A DNA stretch of 64,000 bases from JACPRL01 sp035573715 (GCA_035573715.1 DATLZZ010000014.1:1-64000); one strand, 5' to 3'. Shown: positions 8,672 to 17,247, counted from the stretch's first letter. Translations and numbers: made by a program. The notes: generated from the sequence alone by a model not told the origin.

Positions 8672-9583
8672 CTAGATGCGGACGAAAGGCTCAGAGTCGG
8701 AGGTGCGGACGGCGTAGGCCATGTGGGGCGTGGAGAAAGCCGCGCCGGTGCGCCCGGTGCGGTCGACGATAATCAGGCCGCCGTGGCCGTCGGTGCGCTC
8801 GGCCAGCACCGCCACGGCTTTTTCGGCGGCGGCCTGAGGGTCGAGGCCGGCAGCCAGAAAATCGCTGGCCGCTTTAGCCATCACCACCCGCATGATGGCT
8901 TCGCCGTAGCCGGTCGCCGAAACCGCGCCGCTCAAGTTGTCGGCGTAGCAACCGCAGCCGATGAGCGAGGAGTCGCCTACGCGCCCGGGATACTTGCAGG
9001 CGGTGCCGCCGGTGGAAGTGGCGGCGGCGACGTTGCCCTGCGCGTCGACGGCGACTGCGCCCACCGTACCGGCCTGCTGCTGGCCGCTGAAGTGGCCCCG
9101 CGCGGCGTCGGTCTGGTGCTTGTACTTGTACCAGAGCTCCACCTCGCGCGCGATAACCAATTCCGACGGGTTGCAGAGCGAGACGCCCATCTCGGCCGCG
9201 AATTGCTCGGCCCCGGGCCCGACCAGCATCAGGTGCTCGCTGCGCTCCAGCACCAGCCGCGCCACGCGGATGGGATTGCGGATGCGCTCCACGGCGGCGA
9301 TGGCGCCGGCCTTGAGCGTGCGCCCGTCCATCAGGATGGCGTCGAGTTGGACGCGGCCGTCGCGGTTCAAGTGCGAGCCCAGCCCGGCGTCGAAGATGGG
9401 GTCGTCTTCGAGATCGAGGGTCGCGGCTTCGCAGGCCTCAATGGCCGAGCCGCCTTGGCCGAGCACCGCCCAGCCGCGCTCCAGCGCCCGCAGGCAGCCG
9501 GCGCGGCAGGCCTCGGCGGCTTCGGCGGGGATGTTCCACGCCCCGCCGTGCACCATCAGCGCCAGCTTGGAAGTTGTGCTCAT
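8672..9583 (-). CDS. Isoaspartyl peptidase / L-asparaginase (Ntn hydrolase)
   Basis: 303 residues of the type-2 asparaginase family. It has the N-terminal 'HGGAW' motif and the autocleavage site in 'GTVGAVAVDAQGNVAAATSTGG', whose Thr becomes the catalytic N-terminal nucleophile. A downstream 'YPGRVGDSSLIGCG' carries the substrate-binding Arg/Asp. The enzyme hydrolyses isoaspartyl dipeptides or asparagine in the cytosol; no signal peptide is visible. ATG at 9583 was chosen because it starts 13 nt after the toxin gene's stop; ATG at 9604 would overlap that gene. A second, Tat-exported relative lies at 11529-12587. Confidence 0.9.
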   Translation of the reverse strand: MSTTSKLALMVHGGAWNIPAEAAEACRAGCLRALERGWAVLGQGGSAIEACEAATLDLEDDPIFDAGLGSHLNRDGRVQLDAILMDGRTLKAGAIAAVERIRNPIRVARLVLERSEHLMLVGPGAEQFAAEMGVSLCNPSELVIAREVELWYKYKHQTDAARGHFSGQQQAGTVGAVAVDAQGNVAAATSTGGTACKYPGRVGDSSLIGCGCYADNLSGAVSATGYGEAIMRVVMAKAASDFLAAGLDPQAAAEKAVAVLAERTDGHGGLIIVDRTGRTGAAFSTPHMAYAVRTSDSEPFVRI

Positions 9584-9596
9584 TGAGTTCTCGTGT

Positions 9597-10034
9597 CTAC
9601 GCATCTGTCGATGGATTCCAAACCAAGAATCCGAATTGTCGGGCCGCAGCTAGGAGCCGGGCGTCGGCGGTCACGAACTCTGCCGTCCTTCCGGTCTTCC
9701 TTTGTAGCCAAACCGCCGCGGCCAAATGGATCGCGTCCATTCCGCGGAGCGACGCGTGTTCGACAAGCTGGCTTACCGGAGCCAGTGTCTCTTGGTCGAC
9801 CGCCACTTCGCGAACCAGAAGCCAATCTGCCTCGAAGCGATTCCGAGCCCGGAGAAATTCAGCCCGGGTCCATTCCCTCTCACGCAGCTTGCGCGCGAGT
9901 GCCGCATGAACCTCAGCGTAGCAAACAGCCGAGCTGTAGATTCGATCCTCCTCTGCTAGGCGTTTCTCCAAGCGAGATTGGCCCGGCTCCCGGATGTACC
10001 GCTTGGCGAGGGCGGAGGAGTCTACGTAAAGCAC
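9597..10034 (-). CDS. vapC: PIN-domain toxin (VapC-like ribonuclease)
   Basis: 145 residues beginning with GTG. The PIN acidic residues are all visible: 'YVDSSALAKRY' (Asp5), 'SAVCYAEVHAAL' (Glu), 'MDAIHLA' (Asp) and 'FVTADARLL' (Asp). Together they would coordinate Mg2+ for RNA cleavage, often of tRNA in this family. The start shares one base with the antitoxin stop (TAGTG), the usual coupling of such pairs. The intact acidic set suggests an active toxin. Confidence 0.92.
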   Translation of the reverse strand: MLYVDSSALAKRYIREPGQSRLEKRLAEEDRIYSSAVCYAEVHAALARKLREREWTRAEFLRARNRFEADWLLVREVAVDQETLAPVSQLVEHASLRGMDAIHLAAAVWLQRKTGRTAEFVTADARLLAAARQFGFLVWNPSTDA

Positions 10035-10312
10035 TAGCCTCGATCCTGAATGATAATCTCCGACAGTGGCTTACCCCTGAGCGGAGGGGGTTTGAAGGGC
10101 TGCAGACGGCCGCCGCGTCCGCGCCGGAGATGACCTTGGCGCTCCAACTCCTCCAGCTTCTCCTCGAGGCTCAGACTCTCCCACTCATCAACGGGGCTCA
10201 CGCGGGCAACAGCCTTGCCCCGGTCGGTGATCAGCAGGATCTCTCCCTGGCGCACGCGCTTCAGGTAATGACCCTGCCGGTTCTTGAACTCGCGGCTACC
10301 AACCTTCTTCAT
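10034..10312 (-). CDS. Phd/YefM-family antitoxin
   Basis: 92 residues. The N-terminal Phd fold is 'VGSREFKNRQGHYLKRVRQ', followed by 'ILLITDRGKAVARVSPV'. It should dimerise and bind the promoter, while the C-terminal tail (about 50-92, rich in Arg, Pro and Gly) wraps and inhibits the toxin. AGAGG just upstream of ATG acts as the ribosome site and overlaps one of two GTAGCTAC palindromes, pointing to autorepression. Confidence 0.9.
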   Translation of the reverse strand: MKKVGSREFKNRQGHYLKRVRQGEILLITDRGKAVARVSPVDEWESLSLEEKLEELERQGHLRRGRGGRLQPFKPPPLRGKPLSEIIIQDRG

Positions 10313-10360
10313 TGTAGCTACCTCTGTTGCTATTGTAGCTACATTGGCCCCTCAGGACAA
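10311..10360 (-). promoter_or_regulatory. Antitoxin promoter with paired GTAGCTAC operators
   Basis: On the minus strand: TTGTCC (10360-10355), a 17 nt spacer, and TACAAT (10337-10332). The palindrome GTAGCTAC occurs at 10314-10321 and 10335-10342, within identical 11-base repeats placed 21 bp apart, i.e. two helical turns. One copy overlaps the -10 box and the other overlaps the ribosome site. This is the arrangement expected of a toxin-antitoxin operator. Confidence 0.75.
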
Positions 10361-10380
10361 GTTGAACTTGGGAGTGGTGC

Positions 10381-10872
10381 CTACTCGTCGTAGATGGTGA
10401 GCAGCTTGAGGACTTCCAGAGTGCGCGATCCCGCCGGAGTCTGCACTTTGACCACGTCCCCCTGCTTCTTGCCCAGCAGCGCCCGGCCGATGGGCGAGGT
10501 GGTAGAAATCAGCCCCTGAGCGACGTCGGATTCTTCCGCCGTCACCAGTTGATACAGCTTCTCTTCGCCGCGCTCGGTGTCGAGCACGGTGACGCGGCTG
10601 CCGTAGCCGACGCGGTCGCGGGGAATCTTGGCGAGGTTGATGAGCGAGAGGTCGGCGAGGCGCTTGCGCAGTTGCGCCAGGCGCATCCCCACCAGGTGCT
10701 GGCGCTCCTTGGCGTACTTGTACTCGGCGTTCTCGCTCAGGTCGCCGTGGGCGCGCGCCTTGGCGATTTCCCTGGGGAGCTCGGCGTGGAGCTCGCGCTC
10801 CAGTTGCGCGATCTCGTCCTGCAATCGCCGGCGCATGCGCTGCGCGGCTTCGGCTTGTGCGGCCTCGTCCAT
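10381..10872 (-). CDS. greA: Transcription elongation factor GreA
   Basis: 163 residues. An N-terminal coiled coil carries the diagnostic 'GDLSENAEYKYAKE' tip region, which enters the RNA polymerase secondary channel and stimulates cleavage of backtracked transcripts. The C-terminal globular domain has 'YGSRVTVLD', 'ISTTSPIGRALLGKKQGD' and 'VLKLLTIY'. I chose ATG at 10872 because GGAGGA lies about 8 nt upstream and the length matches the family (about 158). It is divergent from carD, another RNA-polymerase-binding factor. Confidence 0.95.
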   Translation of the reverse strand: MDEAAQAEAAQRMRRRLQDEIAQLERELHAELPREIAKARAHGDLSENAEYKYAKERQHLVGMRLAQLRKRLADLSLINLAKIPRDRVGYGSRVTVLDTERGEEKLYQLVTAEESDVAQGLISTTSPIGRALLGKKQGDVVKVQTPAGSRTLEVLKLLTIYDE

Positions 10873-10928
10873 CGGCAATAGTCCTCCGCCTGCGCCTTCC
10901 GAGATTGCAGCGGGGCGGGTCGGCTTCG

Positions 10929-10977
10929 AGTATAGATAAAATTCCGTCTTGACGCCAGCCGCCAACTCCCCTACAAT
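10929..10977. promoter_or_regulatory. Divergent greA/carD promoter region
   Basis: Plus strand: TTGACG (10949-10954), 17 nt, TACAAT (10972-10977), giving a short carD leader of about 24 nt. Minus strand: a TATACT -10 candidate (10934-10929) for greA, with no convincing -35. The two promoters interleave, so the two polymerase-associated factors may compete for one site. Confidence 0.7.
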
Positions 10978-11007
10978 GATGTTGTCCACCCAGGGGATGC
11001 ACACCTA

Positions 11008-11520
11008 ATGGAATTCAAAGTCGGCGACAAGGTTGTCTATCCGAACCACGGCGTAGGAATCATCGAGCAAATCACCCACAACCACTTCAACGGCCGCGCC
11101 GAGCACTTCTATCTGGTCAAGATCCTCTCCAACGGCCTGCGCGTCACCGTGCCCTGCCTCAACGCCCACTGCGTCGGGCTGCGGCCGATCATCCGCCCGG
11201 CCGAGGTGCCGCGGGTGATGAAGGCGCTGAAGAACGGCCGGACGGACGGAGTGCGCGACTGGAAGTCGCGCTTCAAGCAGAACTCGGAGAAGATGCGCAC
11301 CGGTTCGCCCTACGAGGTGGCCGCCGTGCTCAAGAGCCTGGTCTCGTTGGGCGAGAACAAGGTTCTGAGCTTCCGTGAAAAGAAAATGCTGGAGCGCGCC
11401 CGGCAACTGCTGGTGGCCGAGCTGGCGGTGGCGCGCAACGTGAGTGAAACCACCATCGAGCAGGCGCTCGAAAAGCAGCTCGGCCGCAAGCTGCGCCTGA
11501 ACGGCTCCGACGCCGAGTAA
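11008..11520 (+). CDS. carD: CarD family RNA-polymerase-binding transcription regulator
   Basis: 170 residues. The N-terminal Tudor-like RID domain ('FKVGDKVVYPNHGVGIIEQI', about 2-60) binds the RNA polymerase beta subunit. A helical C-terminal domain (about 65-160, 'LSFREKKMLERARQLL') contacts the promoter upstream edge. CarD proteins stabilise open complexes, notably at rRNA promoters. It is transcribed from a near-consensus promoter 31 nt upstream of the ATG. Confidence 0.93.
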   Translation: MEFKVGDKVVYPNHGVGIIEQITHNHFNGRAEHFYLVKILSNGLRVTVPCLNAHCVGLRPIIRPAEVPRVMKALKNGRTDGVRDWKSRFKQNSEKMRTGSPYEVAAVLKSLVSLGENKVLSFREKKMLERARQLLVAELAVARNVSETTIEQALEKQLGRKLRLNGSDAE

Positions 11521-11528
11521 GTTCCTTC

Positions 11529-12587
11529 CTACAGCACCGAGGTGGCCTTCCTAAGCTCGCTCACGCCCGGCATCCACACCGCGTAGGTGAAGTCTCCCGG
11601 CCGAATCGACGCCGCCCCGTACTCGCCGCGCTTGTTCACCGCGTAGACGCAGGCTTCAATTTCCTTGGTATCGGGGTGGACGTCGAGAATCCATCGCAGC
11701 ACCGACTCGCAGGCCGATTGCGGGTCCATCCCGTTGCGCATGCGCTCGACGATGACTACGCTGGTGCAGAACTTCTGCATTTCGTCGCCGTCGCCGGTGG
11801 CCCCGGCGGCGCCCACGGTATTGTCGACAAAGATGCCGCTGCCGATGAGCGGGACGTCGCCCACGCGGCCCGGCACCTTCCAGCGCAGACCGGAAGTCGA
11901 GCCGCCGGCCGCCAGGTTGCCCTTCTCGTCGAGAATCGCCAGGGTGATGGTGTCACCGTCGTCGTGGTCGGGCGTGGCGAGGCCGGCGGTGGGCTGGGGC
12001 TCAGGGCGGGTGATGAGGCGCCGCGAGGGATCGCCGCGACGGTGGAACTTGCGCGCCGGGTCGGCTTTCCATTTCATCCACGCCTCCAGTGCCTTGGGCG
12101 TGAGCAACTGCTGCGGCTCGAAGCCTTCTTCTAGGGCAAAACGCAGCGCGTCCTCGCCGGCGAGAAACGTGTGGTAGGTCTTCTCCATCACGCGGCGGGC
12201 GACTGAAATGGGCGTGGCGATTTTTTCCAGCGCCCCCACGGCGCCGGCGCGGTGGGTCAAGCCGTCCATGATGACGGCATCGAGCTGAACCACGCCCTCT
12301 TCGTTGGGGTAAGCGCCGTAGCCGACCGACATGATGTCGGGATCGAGCTCGGCGGTGTTGATGCCTTTTTCAACCGCGTCGAGCAGGCTCCCGCCCGCCG
12401 CCAGCACTTCCGCGGCTTTTTCGTTGGCGGGCTTGCCCTGCCGCCAGGTGGAAATGATGAACGGCCGCCCCGTGGCTGTCTGCGACTTGCTCGCTGGCTT
12501 GACCCACGCCGCCTTCGGAGCCACCGCCGCCGCCCCCAGCGCCGCCACTCCGCCCACGAATGCTCGCCTGCTCAGTCCGTCGCTCAT
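11529..12587 (-). CDS. Tat-exported N4-(beta-GlcNAc)-L-asparaginase family hydrolase
   Basis: 352 residues. A twin-arginine signal 'SRRAFVGGVAALGAAAVAP' at the N-terminus predicts export of the folded protein. The Ntn-hydrolase core follows: 'DGDTITLAILDEKGNLAAGG' contains the Asp-Thr autocleavage site, with Thr as nucleophile, and 'VPGRVGDVPLIGSG' is the substrate-binding motif. Exported relatives cleave the GlcNAc-Asn bond of glycoasparagines. It ends the minus-strand hyuA-hyuB group, starting 15 nt after hyuB, and converges with carD. Confidence 0.88.
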   Translation of the reverse strand: MSDGLSRRAFVGGVAALGAAAVAPKAAWVKPASKSQTATGRPFIISTWRQGKPANEKAAEVLAAGGSLLDAVEKGINTAELDPDIMSVGYGAYPNEEGVVQLDAVIMDGLTHRAGAVGALEKIATPISVARRVMEKTYHTFLAGEDALRFALEEGFEPQQLLTPKALEAWMKWKADPARKFHRRGDPSRRLITRPEPQPTAGLATPDHDDGDTITLAILDEKGNLAAGGSTSGLRWKVPGRVGDVPLIGSGIFVDNTVGAAGATGDGDEMQKFCTSVVIVERMRNGMDPQSACESVLRWILDVHPDTKEIEACVYAVNKRGEYGAASIRPGDFTYAVWMPGVSELRKATSVL

Positions 12588-12602
12588 TGCTCTTCCTCTC
12601 TT

Positions 12603-14195
12603 CTATTTTCTCTTTTCTGATTTCGCCTTTTGGTTCTTGCGTCCCCAGCCGCCGCCGCCGGGCGTCAGGATGACGACGCGGTCGCCGGCGCGGGCGTTGG
12701 CCGTGCACTTGCCCGGCAGTTGCTCCGCCGGCCCGCTCGCCTTTATCCACAAACTCTGGCCGCGCTGGCCAGGCGCGCCGCCCGCCAACCCGTAAGGCGC
12801 GAACCGGCGTCGGTCGGAAAGGATAGCGAACTGGGCGTCGGTGAGGAATTCAATTTCACGGACGATGCCGTCGCCGCCGCGCCAGCGCCCGGCGCCGCCC
12901 GAGCCGCGCCGCAACCCGTAGCGCCACACGCGCACGGGATAGAACGACTCCAGCACTTCGACCGGAGTGTTGAGCGAGTTGGTCATGTGGGTGTGGATGC
13001 CGTCGAGACCGTCGAGGCCTCGGCGCGCGCCCATGCCGCCGGCCACGGTTTCATAGTAGGCGAAGGGCTGTCCATCTTTGTCCAGGCCGCCGAAGGTGAA
13101 GTTGTTCATCGTGCCCTGGCTCGCGGCCGGAATCCGCTCCGGAACTGCTTTGGCCAGCGCGCGCAGCAGCGTGTCGACAATGCGTTGCGAGGTTTCGACG
13201 TTGCCAGCGGCCACGGCCGCGGGTGGCTCGGCGTCCACCACCGAGCGTGGCGGCGTGACCACTTCGATCGGGCGCAGCAAGCCCGCAGTGGCCGGTGTTT
13301 CGCCGGGAACCAGGCAGCGGAAAACGTAGAAGACCGCGGAGACAGTGATGGCGCGCACCGCGTTGATGCTGCCCGCGGTCTGCGGGGCCGAGCCGGCAAA
13401 ATCCACACGCGCGCGCTCGCCGCGAACCGTGATGCGTACACGGATGGGCACGGGCGTGTCCGAGATGCCGTCGTCGTCCAGAAAATCTTCGGCCGAGTAA
13501 GTGCCCGGCGGAATGCGGCGCAAAGTCGCGCCCATCATGCGCGCCGAGTAGTCGAGCAGGTGGCGCATGTAGGCGCGGACTTCGTCGAGGCCGTAGCGGG
13601 CGACCATTTCGTTGAGGCGCCGCGCCCCCAGGCGGCAGGCGGCGATCTGCGCGGTCAGGTCGCCTTCGCGCTCGGTGGGCGTGCGGACGTTGGAGAGAAT
13701 CAGGCCCAGCAGGTCGCGGCGCAGCCGGCCGCGCTCGGCGATTTTCACCGGCGGGATGCGCACGCCCTCCTGATAAATGTCGCGCGAGAGCCCCATTGAG
13801 CCGGGTTGCGCCCCGCCCACGTCGGCGTGGTGGGCGCGGCTGGAGACGTAGAACTGCGGGCGCCGGCCGCGGCCGATGAACACCGGCATGACGAGAGTAA
13901 TGTCAGGCAGGTGAGTGCCGCCGGCGAAGGGGTCGTTGAGCATGGCGATGTCGCCCGCCTCCAGCTTCAGCGCTTCGATGGCGGCGGCGACCGACATCGG
14001 CATCGAGCCCAGGTGCACCGGCATGTGGTCGCCCATGGCGATGACCTGGCCGCGGGCGTCGAAGACGGCGCAGGAGTAGTCGCGGCGCTCCTTGATGTTG
14101 GGCGAGAAGGCGGTGCGGCGCAGCGCCGCGCCCATCTCTTCCGCCACGGCGTGGAAGAGGTTCTTGAAGATTTCGAGTTTTATCGGATCAGGCAC
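12603..14195 (-). CDS. hyuB: Hydantoinase B / oxoprolinase-type subunit
   Basis: 530 residues covering the whole hydantoinase_B domain. Motifs include 'ERRDYSCAVFDARGQVIAMGDHMPVHLGSMP', 'NDPFAGGTHLPDIT', 'HHADVGGAQPGSM' and 'GGMGARRGLDGLDGIHTHMTN'. HyuB pairs with HyuA for ATP-dependent opening of N-methylhydantoin, 5-oxoproline or related rings. In most genomes it directly abuts hyuA; here a foreign-looking gene and a repeat lie between. The tail 'KNQKAKSEKRK' is encoded by a polypyrimidine tract and may be an extension. Confidence 0.9.
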   Translation of the reverse strand: MPDPIKLEIFKNLFHAVAEEMGAALRRTAFSPNIKERRDYSCAVFDARGQVIAMGDHMPVHLGSMPMSVAAAIEALKLEAGDIAMLNDPFAGGTHLPDITLVMPVFIGRGRRPQFYVSSRAHHADVGGAQPGSMGLSRDIYQEGVRIPPVKIAERGRLRRDLLGLILSNVRTPTEREGDLTAQIAACRLGARRLNEMVARYGLDEVRAYMRHLLDYSARMMGATLRRIPPGTYSAEDFLDDDGISDTPVPIRVRITVRGERARVDFAGSAPQTAGSINAVRAITVSAVFYVFRCLVPGETPATAGLLRPIEVVTPPRSVVDAEPPAAVAAGNVETSQRIVDTLLRALAKAVPERIPAASQGTMNNFTFGGLDKDGQPFAYYETVAGGMGARRGLDGLDGIHTHMTNSLNTPVEVLESFYPVRVWRYGLRRGSGGAGRWRGGDGIVREIEFLTDAQFAILSDRRRFAPYGLAGGAPGQRGQSLWIKASGPAEQLPGKCTANARAGDRVVILTPGGGGWGRKNQKAKSEKRK

Positions 14196-14270
14196 GAGCT
14201 CTCACTCCGCGCTGCGCGCTCCGCGAGGGCCTTCGGCAGAGCGGTGGGCGCTGCCGCGCCCGCTGTTTAT

Positions 14271-14290
14271 GTCGGGGCTGAAGCCCCGAC
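14271..14290. repeat. GGGGCTGAAGCCCC palindromic repeat
   Basis: A perfect inverted repeat with 9-base arms (GTCGGGGCT / AGCCCCGAC) around GA. Related elements lie at 18051-18105 and 60904-60956. It sits in the 134 bp gap between hyuB and the DUF429 gene. Confidence 0.75.
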
Positions 14291-14329
14291 CCGCCAAGAC
14301 AACCCATCGCAGTTCCTCCGCAGCCGTCG

Positions 14330-15238
14330 TTACTCCACTCCCAAGATCCACCCTTCCTCGGTTTCTACTCGGTGAACCTCGTCTGCGCTCAACTCGGTTG
14401 GCACGTTGAATAGCCTTGACAAGCAGCCCTCGTCATCCATAAGAGCGAAGTGCCTGGCAAGGCCGCGAACTTGCGCGGCGTCCTTGGCCTCACGCTCTCG
14501 CGGCTTGACCTTGATCATCGAGGGAAAGATTTCGGCGTGAAGCACAAGCCAGTCTCTGTCTTCACGTGACGGTAGTTTGGCCATCCCGGTTTCGAAGGGC
14601 CAGACTCGAGAGACTTTTCTTAGGCTGGGGTCATCGCGGAGTCTGGCAACGTACGGAATTCCTAACAGCGCTTGGCTGCCTACGGATCCATGACCCAGGA
14701 GCTTCCAAGCTGACTGCGCCCCTCTCACCCGTTCTTCTGTCAGACGATACTCGGCTAGCTCTATGCGCAGGGAGACACGCGTTTTCTTGCGCGAAAGCGT
14801 AGTGTACTGATGTTTCTCAGGACATCCCCAGAAAGGGTAGGGGCCACCCGAAATCTGATTGTTGAACTCGGCGGCAACTGCGAAGCGATTGTTTTCGTTC
14901 CTCGGGGAGTCCTTAATATTCCTCGACAAGGTGTCCCAAAGAGCTCGCCATGGGGCTACGGTTTCCGAGTCCAATCCCAGAGCCCGGGTGCAGCCGGTTG
15001 GGAATCCATAGGGGAAGTCAAAACCCACCAGCGTTGCCACTTCTTTCTCAACGTTATGCGCAAGCAGAGACCGTATCTGACTTACCGCTTCGTGGCGTGT
15101 TCGAACATTCTTAGGTTCTTCAAGAATCAACTGACTTCTCGGGCGCCTCGCCATGCAGTACCAGATAGCATCTTCTCCTGACTTGGGAGAGCTTTGGGCG
15201 CTCCAGTCGACCATCAGGTAGGCATCAAACTCTGGCAT
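14330..15238 (-). CDS. DUF429-like protein inserted between hyuA and hyuB
   Basis: 302 residues. The N-terminal 'FDAYLMVDWSAQSSP' and 'EKEVATLVGFDFPYGFP' segments resemble the RNase-H-like fold of DUF429 proteins, with Asp residues at the positions where that fold binds metal. The middle has 'ISGGPYPFWGCPEKHQYTTL' and the end 'DRDWLVLHAEIFPSM...DAAQVRGLARHFA', also typical. Base composition is visibly less GC-rich than both neighbours, suggesting transfer. Yet its ATG shares one base with the hyuA stop (TGATG), so it is read as part of the operon. The function is unknown. Confidence 0.75.
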   Translation of the reverse strand: MPEFDAYLMVDWSAQSSPKSGEDAIWYCMARRPRSQLILEEPKNVRTRHEAVSQIRSLLAHNVEKEVATLVGFDFPYGFPTGCTRALGLDSETVAPWRALWDTLSRNIKDSPRNENNRFAVAAEFNNQISGGPYPFWGCPEKHQYTTLSRKKTRVSLRIELAEYRLTEERVRGAQSAWKLLGHGSVGSQALLGIPYVARLRDDPSLRKVSRVWPFETGMAKLPSREDRDWLVLHAEIFPSMIKVKPREREAKDAAQVRGLARHFALMDDEGCLSRLFNVPTELSADEVHRVETEEGWILGVE

Positions 15239-17235
15239 CACGCACCCTCCAGGAGCAGGTTTTCGTAGGGATCCACGCGGGCGCGCCAAGCAGTAGGCAG
15301 AACAGTGGTCCCGCTGTACTCGGCAATCACGGCGGGGCCGACGATGCGATTGCCGGGGCGCAGGCGCTCGCGGATGTAGAAATCGGTTGCGCGCCATTCA
15401 CCCTCGAAAAATGCGCGCTCCCGCTTGAAGCGCGCGATTGGGGGCGGTTGTGCGTCGGCAAGCCGCTGCGCGCGGAAGACAGGCTTGGTGGTCAGGCCCA
15501 GAGCGCGCAGGCGGAGGGTGACAACTTCGATGGGGCGCGCCGGGTCGGAGTAGCCGTAGCGCTGCGCGTGGGCCTGATGAAAAGCACGGAGAAAGTCGCG
15601 GCCGTAGGGAACAGTGAGCTCGAAGGCCTGGCCGCGATAGCGGAGGTCGAGCTGGCGGAGCAAGCGTTGCGCGGCGCGCGAGAATCCTTCGTGGGTGAGG
15701 TCGGCGCGGGCGGCGCGTTCTAGTTGGTGGAACACGCTCTCGAGTTTCGGTGACAGCGCTGCGGCCGTATCCACGGGCCAGAGCACGGTTCGCGAGTAAT
15801 CCTTTACTACATCGGAACAGAGAATCCCAAGCGCCGAGAGCGCGCCGGGAAACTTCGGCACGACAACGCGCGGGATGCCAAGCGCGGCGGCGAGATCGCA
15901 GGCGTGCAAGCCGCCGGCGCCGCCGAACGCCACCAGCGTGAACGCGCGCGGGTCGTGCCCGCGCTCAATCGAGATGACGCGGATGGCGCGCTCCATGGTG
16001 GCGTTGGCGACACCGACAATGCCCGCTGCCAGCTCCTCCACGCTGCGCAGACCCGGCGCGCGGCGGAGGAACTCCTGCGCGTAGCGGCGCGTGCGCGCGG
16101 CGTCGAGCCGGAACTCGCCGCCGAGGAACTGGTCGGGGTCGAGCCGGCCGAGCAGCAGGTGGGCATCGGTCACGGTCGGCTGGCGGCCGCGGCCGTAGCA
16201 GATGGGACCGGGGTCGGCGCCGGCCGACTGCGGGCCGACGCGCAGCGCGCCGCCGTCGTCAAACCAGGCCAGCGAGCCGCCGCCGGCGCCGACGGTGTGA
16301 ATGTCGAGCATCGGCACGGCAACGGGCACGCCGCCGACCGAGGCTTCGTTGGTGATGGCGAGCGCGCCGGAAATCAACGCCACGTCGGTGGAAGTTCCGC
16401 CCATGTCGAAGCTGATGATGCGACTAAAGCCCGCGCGCGCGGCTACGGCCTGCGCGCCGACCACTCCACCCGCGGGACCGGAGAGCAGTGTGCGCACCGG
16501 CTGCGCGGAAGCAACGCGCGCGGAAACGGTGCCGCCGCTGGACTGCATCACGCCGACCTTTCCACTGCGCCCGGCAACTTTCTCCACTTCGGCGAGGTAG
16601 CGGCCCAGTACCGGGACGAGATAGGCGTTGACGACGACTGTCGACGTCCGTTCGTACTCGCGGAACTCGGGGAGGATTTCGTGCGAGACGCTGACCGGCA
16701 GGCCGAGGGCGCGCAGCGCGCGCGCGAGGCGCCGCTCGTGCGCCGGGTTGAGATAGGAGAAAAGCAGGCAGACAGCGACGGCTTGCGGGCGCGCCCGCTG
16801 CACGGCGCGGCGTAGGCGGCCGAGCGCCGCAGGCGTCAAGGAGATCAGCACGCGGCCATCGGCGGCGATGCGCTCCCGCACGCCCAGGCGGCGCGCGGCG
16901 TCCACCAGCGGCGGCGGCTTCTGGACGAAGAAGTTGTAGAGCTCGGGACGCGCCTGGCGCCCGATGACCAGCACGTCTTCGAATCCGTGGGTGGTGACGA
17001 GCGCGACGCGGCCGCCGCGGCGCTCGAGCAGCGCGTTGGTGCCCACCGTGGTGCCGTGCAACAGCTCGACCCTTGCCTGGCGTTCGCCCAGCCGCTCGCG
17101 CGCCCCAGCAACTCCCTGCGCCATAGCGCGCGCCGGGTTGGCGGGCGTGGAAAGCACTTTCAGAATTTCCAGCCGGCCGTCGCGCAGAAACGCGCAGTCG
17201 GTGAAAGTGCCGCCGGTGTCGATGGCGATGCGCAT
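15238..17235 (-). CDS. hyuA: Hydantoinase A / 5-oxoprolinase-type subunit
   Basis: 665 residues. The N-terminal actin-like ATP-binding motif is 'IAIDTGGTFTDCAFL', with a central 'ISFDMGGTSTDVALI' and 'DIHTVGAGGGSLAW'. A C-terminal domain ends in 'AVIAEYSGTTVLPTAW'. It is a full-length HyuA subunit that couples ATP hydrolysis to opening of hydantoin, 5-oxoproline or acetophenone-type substrates with HyuB; the true substrate cannot be read from sequence. The start lies 12 nt after the NiCoT gene. Confidence 0.93.
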   Translation of the reverse strand: MRIAIDTGGTFTDCAFLRDGRLEILKVLSTPANPARAMAQGVAGARERLGERQARVELLHGTTVGTNALLERRGGRVALVTTHGFEDVLVIGRQARPELYNFFVQKPPPLVDAARRLGVRERIAADGRVLISLTPAALGRLRRAVQRARPQAVAVCLLFSYLNPAHERRLARALRALGLPVSVSHEILPEFREYERTSTVVVNAYLVPVLGRYLAEVEKVAGRSGKVGVMQSSGGTVSARVASAQPVRTLLSGPAGGVVGAQAVAARAGFSRIISFDMGGTSTDVALISGALAITNEASVGGVPVAVPMLDIHTVGAGGGSLAWFDDGGALRVGPQSAGADPGPICYGRGRQPTVTDAHLLLGRLDPDQFLGGEFRLDAARTRRYAQEFLRRAPGLRSVEELAAGIVGVANATMERAIRVISIERGHDPRAFTLVAFGGAGGLHACDLAAALGIPRVVVPKFPGALSALGILCSDVVKDYSRTVLWPVDTAAALSPKLESVFHQLERAARADLTHEGFSRAAQRLLRQLDLRYRGQAFELTVPYGRDFLRAFHQAHAQRYGYSDPARPIEVVTLRLRALGLTTKPVFRAQRLADAQPPPIARFKRERAFFEGEWRATDFYIRERLRPGNRIVGPAVIAEYSGTTVLPTAWRARVDPYENLLLEGA

Positions 17236-17247
17236 GGTCGAAGAGGC

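Noticed and set aside
12743..12751. TTATCCACA, a DnaA-box consensus
   Set aside because: A single copy inside hyuB; no cluster or AT-rich unwinding region nearby.
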